A stretch of DNA of 64,000 nt from CADCTP01 sp963849885 (lineage in GTDB: Bacteria; Actinomycetota; Actinomycetes; Mycobacteriales; CADCTP01), in the NCBI GenBank assembly GCA_963849885.1, contig CAWKIV010000021.1, positions 179,295-243,294 on the forward strand, given 5' to 3'. Position numbers and translations under genes: made by a program. Under the pieces are notes generated by a model. That model saw only the letters and a program-made list of their open reading frames with translations, had not been told where the DNA came from and did not search any database. Shown here piece by piece: positions 60,296 to 64,000 of this stretch (the stretch's first letter is position 1; every line of letters begins with the position of its first letter).

Positions 60296-61404
60296 CGCGG
60301 CGCCCCCACCGGGACCGGCTCCGCCGCCGGGGTCGCCGGGACCGCCGGCGGCGGGGGCGGCGACAGCCAGGCCGGCAGCACCGCCAGCAGCACCCCGAGC
60401 GCGCCCGCCACCGGCAGCTCCGGCCAGGTCAGCGGGCTCAGCGACGGGTAGAGGTCGGCGGGGTCCACCCGGCTGGTCAGGATCAGCACCGCCGCCGCGC
60501 CCAGCCCGCTCGCCGCGACCAGCGTCTCCGCCGCCCGCCACCGGTCCGGCCGGTAGACGCTGCGCCGGACCCGGCGGCCGGCGGCCGGCAGCCCGACGCC
60601 GGCCAGCACCAGGCCGAACACCAGCATCGGCAGCCCCAGGTAGCGCGGCGTGGTCGCGTCGAGCACCCCGTACACCCCGATGCAGATCCCCAGCAGCCCG
60701 GTGACGACCAGCGCCCCGGCGCCGCGGCGGGACACCCCGGCGCGCCGGCCGTAGCCGCGGGAGTCCATCGCGGCCGCCAGCGCCAGCGACCGGTCCAGCG
60801 CGTCCACCAGCACCGGCATGGCGATGCCGCGCAACGCCCGCAACCCGCGCTGCCGGGCCCCGCGCAGCCGGCGGGCCCGGCGCACCCGCAGCACGCTCTC
60901 CACCAGCTGCGGCGCGACCGACAAGGCCACCACCACCGCCGTGCCGACCTCGTACAGCGCGCCCGGCACGGCCTTCAGCAGCCGCTTCGGGTCGGCCAGC
61001 GCGTTCGCGGCGCCGAGGCAGATCAGCATCGTGGCCAGCCGCATCCCGTCGTACAGCCCGCCGAGCACCTGCTCGGCCGCGACCGGGCCGAACAGCCGGA
61101 TCCCGGCAGCCCACTCCGGCAGCTGCACCGTCGGCAGGGTGACCACTATCACCTCGCCGTACCCGCCGCCGAAGACGACCCGGAAGAACACCCGGGACAC
61201 CACCACGAACAGCCCGGCCCACAGGTAGTAGCGGAACGCGAACGCCCACGGCGCGTCCCCCCGCCGGTTGGCCACCACGACCCCGGCCACCACCACGATC
61301 AGCGCCAGGAGCAGCGGGTTCGTGGTCCGGCTGGCCGCCGCGGCCAGCCCCAGCGCCCACAGCCACCACGCCCCCGGATGCAGGGTGCGGGGGAGTCGGG
61401 TCAC
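60292..61404 (-). CDS. ECF transporter T component
   Basis: A 370-aa integral membrane protein (EcfT). The coupling helices have the expected Arg/Ala motifs (ALDRSLALAAAMDSRGYG). Several hydrophobic segments lie at both ends and the C-terminus is Pro-rich. First gene of the operon; GTG 61404. TAGCAG just upstream suggests a near-leaderless transcript. No cobalamin riboswitch precedes it. Confidence 0.88.
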   Translation of the reverse strand: MTRLPRTLHPGAWWLWALGLAAAASRTTNPLLLALIVVVAGVVVANRRGDAPWAFAFRYYLWAGLFVVVSRVFFRVVFGGGYGEVIVVTLPTVQLPEWAAGIRLFGPVAAEQVLGGLYDGMRLATMLICLGAANALADPKRLLKAVPGALYEVGTAVVVALSVAPQLVESVLRVRRARRLRGARQRGLRALRGIAMPVLVDALDRSLALAAAMDSRGYGRRAGVSRRGAGALVVTGLLGICIGVYGVLDATTPRYLGLPMLVFGLVLAGVGLPAAGRRVRRSVYRPDRWRAAETLVAASGLGAAAVLILTSRVDPADLYPSLSPLTWPELPVAGALGVLLAVLPAWLSPPPPPAVPATPAAEPVPVGAPR

Positions 61405-61453
61405 CTCGCCAGTCTGCTATGCGGGCGCGGTGGCCGGGTCCCGGGCGCCCCCG

Positions 61454-61459
61454 TAGACT
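61454..61459 (+). promoter_or_regulatory. Possible -10 box for the terC transcript
   Basis: TAGACT lies just before the riboswitch, consistent with transcription starting at about 61466. Confidence 0.4.
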
Positions 61460-61465
61460 GGAGTC

Positions 61466-61590
61466 GGCGAGGGGAGTACTCCCGCGCGCCGACCCGGTCA
61501 GTCCGGACGCCCCGATGGCGTCCCCGGGCGGCGGCCCCGGACAGGGGCGGAGGAGACCTCGGCCAGGTGCAGACCTGACCGAGAGGACCC
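61466..61590 (+). ncRNA. yybP-ykoY (manganese) riboswitch
   Basis: Directly upstream of a TerC-family gene. Three hallmarks occur in order: GAGGGGAGTACTCC, GGTCAGTCCGGAC and GGAGGAGACCTCGGCC. This RNA class senses Mn2+ and usually activates exporters such as TerC/Alx. Limits are approximate. Confidence 0.82.
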
Positions 61591-61594
61591 CTGG

Positions 61595-62608
61595 ATGCCC
61601 GTCGTCGGGACGCCCACGCTGTGGGCCGTCACCATCGCCGCCGTCATCGCGCTGATCGCCGTCGACTTCCTGCTCACCCGCCGCCCGCACGAGGTCTCGA
61701 TGCGCGAGGCCGCCGGCTGGTCCGCCTTCTACGTGGCGCTGCCGCTGGCCTTCGGCGGCTGGGTGTGGGCGCAGTACGGCTCCGGGCGGGGCACCGAGTT
61801 CCTGGCCGGCTACCTGGTCGAGAAGTCGCTGTCGGTGGACAACCTCTTCGTCTTCATGCTGCTGCTGGCCTCCTTCGCGGTGCCGGCGGCGCTGCAGCAG
61901 CGGGTGCTGCTCTACGGGATCGTCGGCGCGCTGGTGCTGCGCGGCGTCTTCATCGCGCTCGGCGCGGCCGCGTTGCAGGCATTCACGCTCACCTTCCTGG
62001 TCTTCGGGCTGATCCTGGTGGCGACCGCGGTCAAGGTCTACCGGGACGCCCGCAGCGGGCACGGCCAGCAGGTCGACGTCGACCGGATGCGGTCGGTGCG
62101 GGCGCTGCGGCGCTTCCTCCCGGTCACCGACGACTACCGCGGGCCCCGGATGCTGGTCCGCGAGGGCGGCCGGCGCGCGCTCACCCCGCTGGCGGTGGTG
62201 GTCGTCGCCGTCTTCGCCACCGACGTGGTCTTCGCGGTCGACTCGGTGCCGGCGGTGTACGGGATCACCGACGACCCGTACCTGGTCTTCGCCACCAACG
62301 CCTTCGCCCTGCTCGGCCTGCGCGCGCTCTACTTCCTGCTCGCCGGCGCGCTGTCCCGGCTGGTGCACCTCGGCTACGGGCTGGCCGCGATCCTCGCCTT
62401 CATCGGGGTCAAGCTGGCCCTGCACTGGGCGCACACCGAGTGGCCGGCGGTGCCGGAGATCCCGACGCTGGCCAGCCTCGGCGTGATCATCGGCATCCTG
62501 GCCCTGGTCACCGCGACCAGCCTCCTCGCCACCCGCCGCTCGGCCCCGGACCCGGCCCCGGACCCGCCGGTGCCGGCCGAGCAGTCCGCCGGCCGACTGA
62601 GCGGTTAG
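61595..62608 (+). CDS. TerC/Alx-family integral membrane protein
   Basis: A 337-aa polytopic protein (about nine TM helices). Family motifs: LVEKSLSVDNLFVFMLLL, VVAVFATDVVFAVDSVPAVYGIT and NAFALLGLRALYFLL, with conserved acidic residues in the membrane that probably bind Mn2+. The manganese-type riboswitch upstream supports a metal-export role. The C-terminal GRLSG and stop lie in a 20-nt tandem array. Confidence 0.93.
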   Translation: MPVVGTPTLWAVTIAAVIALIAVDFLLTRRPHEVSMREAAGWSAFYVALPLAFGGWVWAQYGSGRGTEFLAGYLVEKSLSVDNLFVFMLLLASFAVPAALQQRVLLYGIVGALVLRGVFIALGAAALQAFTLTFLVFGLILVATAVKVYRDARSGHGQQVDVDRMRSVRALRRFLPVTDDYRGPRMLVREGGRRALTPLAVVVVAVFATDVVFAVDSVPAVYGITDDPYLVFATNAFALLGLRALYFLLAGALSRLVHLGYGLAAILAFIGVKLALHWAHTEWPAVPEIPTLASLGVIIGILALVTATSLLATRRSAPDPAPDPPVPAEQSAGRLSG

Positions 62609-62720
62609 CCGGCCGGCTGAGCGGTTAGCCGGCCGGCTGAGCAGTCCGCCGGCCGGCTGAGCAGCAGTAGGTGCTCAGCCGGGGGCGGGACTGCTCAGCC
62701 GCGGGCGGGACTGCTCAAGC
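62581..62720. repeat. 20-nt tandem repeats from both convergent gene ends
   Basis: Left part: four 20-nt units at 62581-62660 ending GGCCGACTGA or GGCCGGCTGA, including the terC stop (TAG at 62606-62608). Right part: 20-nt units of CTCAGCCGCGGGCGGGACTG, the last abutting the TCA stop (62715-62717) of the convergent gene. Each gene end has been amplified separately with the same period. Confidence 0.85.
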
Positions 62721-63344
62721 GCGGCGGCGGCGGGCGGAGAGCACCGCGACCAGCGGCCAGACCGCCTGCGCGCCCGCGGCCAGCCGCTCGGTGAAGCCGA
62801 CGGCGTCCCCGTCCCGGACCAGCTCGACGACGAACCAGCCGACCAGGCCGAGCAGGGTCGCCGCGGCGGTGCCGGCCACCGCCGGCCGCAGCGCGAGCGG
62901 GCCGGCGGTGCCGGCCACCGCGGGCCGCAGCGCGAGCGGGCCGCCGCGCCGCCGGCCGAGCGCGGGCCAGACGGCGAGCGCGCCGAAGGCCAGCGCCGCC
63001 GCCGCGGTGTGGGCCGGGGAGTCCCCGTCGCCCACCGGCAGCGGGTACGTCGCGACCAGCACGGTGCCGACCCCGCCGGCCGCCAGCAGCAGCCGCCCGG
63101 CGGGGGCGGCCGGCCGCAGCGCCGCCGCCGTGGTCAGGTGGCAGCAGCCCAGCCCGGCCAGCGCGGCGGTCATCAGCCAGCGGTCCTCGGCATCCAGCGC
63201 GGCCAGCGCGCTGATCGTCTCCACCCCGGGGTCGAAGCCGCCGCGCTGCCGCGCCGCGGCCAGCGTCCACCCGCCGACCAGCAGCACCGGCGCGGCCGCC
63301 GCCGACGCCACCCCCCACCACGGCACCCCCGTCACGGTCCACAC
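62715..63344 (-). CDS. DUF998-like membrane protein
   Basis: A 209-aa protein with about six hydrophobic segments (PVLLVGGWTLAAARQ, GLGCCHLTTAAALRP, HTAAAALAFGALAVWPALG and others) resembling DUF998. A 13-residue internal duplication (GPLALRPAVAGTA twice, near residues 135-160) comes from a 39-bp tandem repeat in DNA. Function unknown. Confidence 0.72.
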   Translation of the reverse strand: MWTVTGVPWWGVASAAAAPVLLVGGWTLAAARQRGGFDPGVETISALAALDAEDRWLMTAALAGLGCCHLTTAAALRPAAPAGRLLLAAGGVGTVLVATYPLPVGDGDSPAHTAAAALAFGALAVWPALGRRRGGPLALRPAVAGTAGPLALRPAVAGTAAATLLGLVGWFVVELVRDGDAVGFTERLAAGAQAVWPLVAVLSARRRRA

Positions 63345-63357
63345 CGTACGGTCCCGC

Positions 63358-63756
63358 TCACCCCTGCTTGACCACCTCCAGTGCGGACACCTCCGCCAGC
63401 GCGTCGAAGTCGCTGTCGTGGTGCAGCAGCGGCCGGCCGGCCCGGATGCAGGCGACGGCGATCAGGCAGTCGGCGGTGCGGCGGATCGTGAAGCCACGCC
63501 GCCGGGCCGCCCGGTAGAGCTCCGCGGCCGCCCGGAAGTCGTCCAGCCCCTCGAGGCGGGCGATGTCCAGGGCGAGCAGCTGCCGCTCGATCGCGTGCAG
63601 ATCCCGGTCATGCCGGATGCCCTGGAGGATCTCGGTGTAGACGACGTCGGTCAGCCCGACCGGCTGCTCCGCCTCGAGCTCTGCGGCCACCAGCTCCACC
63701 TGCCACGTGGCCCGGCCGGCGAAGTAGTCGATCCAGACGCTGGTGTCGACGATCAA
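63358..63756 (-). CDS. vapC: PIN-domain ribonuclease toxin VapC
   Basis: A 132-aa PIN nuclease. Acidic residues of the active site are in IVDTSVWIDYF, VVYTEILQGIR, RTADCLIAVAC and HHDSDFD. The start is a TTG at 63756 that overlaps the antitoxin stop (TTGA), typical of coupled VapBC modules. It would cleave RNA unless neutralised. Confidence 0.92.
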   Translation of the reverse strand: MIVDTSVWIDYFAGRATWQVELVAAELEAEQPVGLTDVVYTEILQGIRHDRDLHAIERQLLALDIARLEGLDDFRAAAELYRAARRRGFTIRRTADCLIAVACIRAGRPLLHHDSDFDALAEVSALEVVKQG

Positions 63757-63950
63757 AGGCGGCCGCGCCGGGACTCGTCGAGGTCGAGATCGAAGTCCAC
63801 GGCGCCGCGCAGCTGCAGCATCGACTTCGCCCGCCGCCGACGGATCAGCTCGGCCAGCGCGAACTCCACCGTGGCCTTCTTGGTCCGCGTGCCGGCGAGC
63901 GCCTGCGCCTCGGCGAGCAGCTCGTCGTCGATGTCGATGTTCGTCCGCAC
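63753..63950 (-). CDS. vapB: VapB-type antitoxin
   Basis: A 65-aa ribbon-helix-helix antitoxin: RTNIDIDDELLAEAQALAG (DNA-binding ribbon) and TKKATVEFALAELIRRRR helix, then an acidic tail that blocks VapC. GTG 63950 is chosen as the standard MRTNIDIDD start; an in-frame GTG at 63965 is possible. Confidence 0.92.
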   Translation of the reverse strand: MRTNIDIDDELLAEAQALAGTRTKKATVEFALAELIRRRRAKSMLQLRGAVDFDLDLDESRRGRL

Positions 63951-63956
63951 CACCCC

Positions 63957-63992
63957 ACCGTACACACGAACCAGTCAATTGATGTGTACGGT
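63957..63992. promoter_or_regulatory. Inverted repeat upstream of vapBC
   Basis: ACCGTACACA (63957-63966) and TGTGTACGGT (63983-63992) are perfect 10-bp inverted arms with a 16-nt spacer that contains TTGACT on the minus strand, a possible -35 box. This fits an operator for VapB/VapBC autoregulation. Confidence 0.65.
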
Positions 63993-64000
63993 GCTGCGGA

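Overview
The window comes from a high-GC actinobacterium. Housekeeping gene order places it near Micromonosporaceae and related orders: coaX, lysS, lsr2, clpC; mutY, a membrane protein, disA, radA, lpqE (the Rv3589 to Rv3584 order of Mycobacterium tuberculosis without canB); and carD, ispD, ispF, with cysS and rlmB further on. Codons end mostly in G or C, GTG starts are common, and many operon genes overlap by 1-4 bases. No genus can be assigned from sequence alone.

Layout. 1-5.8 kb: CoA biosynthesis, lysyl-tRNA synthetase, the Lsr2 xenogeneic silencer and the ClpC unfoldase. 5.8-8.4 kb: a DrrAB-type drug exporter with its divergent TetR regulator. 8.6-18.5 kb: DNA repair and c-di-AMP (mutY, disA, radA), lipoprotein LpqE, a UbiA prenyltransferase, CarD and the isoprenoid genes ispD/ispF, including a second, catalytically degenerate IspD. 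18.5-28 kb: a giant AAA/TPR/SARP regulator, an ECF sigma factor and a PP2C, Ser/Thr kinase, coiled-coil, FHA signalling cassette. 28-33 kb: cysS, rlmB, a LacI regulator and a multiple-sugar ABC ATPase (msiK). 33-43.6 kb: accessory metabolism and stress genes: YCII plus SigJ-like sigma, flavoprotein plus XRE-cupin, hydrolase, two DHFR-like reductases, a K+ channel, and a CYTH-CHAD/ParA pair.

43.66-50.86 kb is a genomic island integrated in the 3' end of a tRNA-Thr(UGU) gene. It is bounded by 36-bp direct repeats (35/36 identical) that contain the tRNA 3' end. It carries what looks like an unusual lanthipeptide-type RiPP cluster: a 214-aa precursor with a Cys/Thr/Ser-rich core followed by a run of 17 Asp; an APH-type kinase; and one polypeptide joining a HopA1-like lyase to a LanC-like cyclase. 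A cyclic-nucleotide-binding protein and a class III nucleotidyl cyclase follow. This is the best candidate for an undescribed system.

51-64 kb: secreted nuclease and protease, a LacI regulator, a HAD phosphatase and an M23 peptidase. Next comes a cobalamin riboswitch driving two surface proteins that resemble the alpha and beta domains of transcobalamin on separate chains. They face a convergent ECF transporter operon (T, fused A-A, S). A yybP-ykoY riboswitch with terC, a DUF998-like protein and a vapBC module close the window.

Two window-wide oddities. (1) Six of nine non-overlapping tail-to-tail gene junctions hold short tandem arrays whose units contain the stop codon of a flanking gene. 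(2) Five genes are split by single +1 frame changes, which may be assembly errors or real decay.
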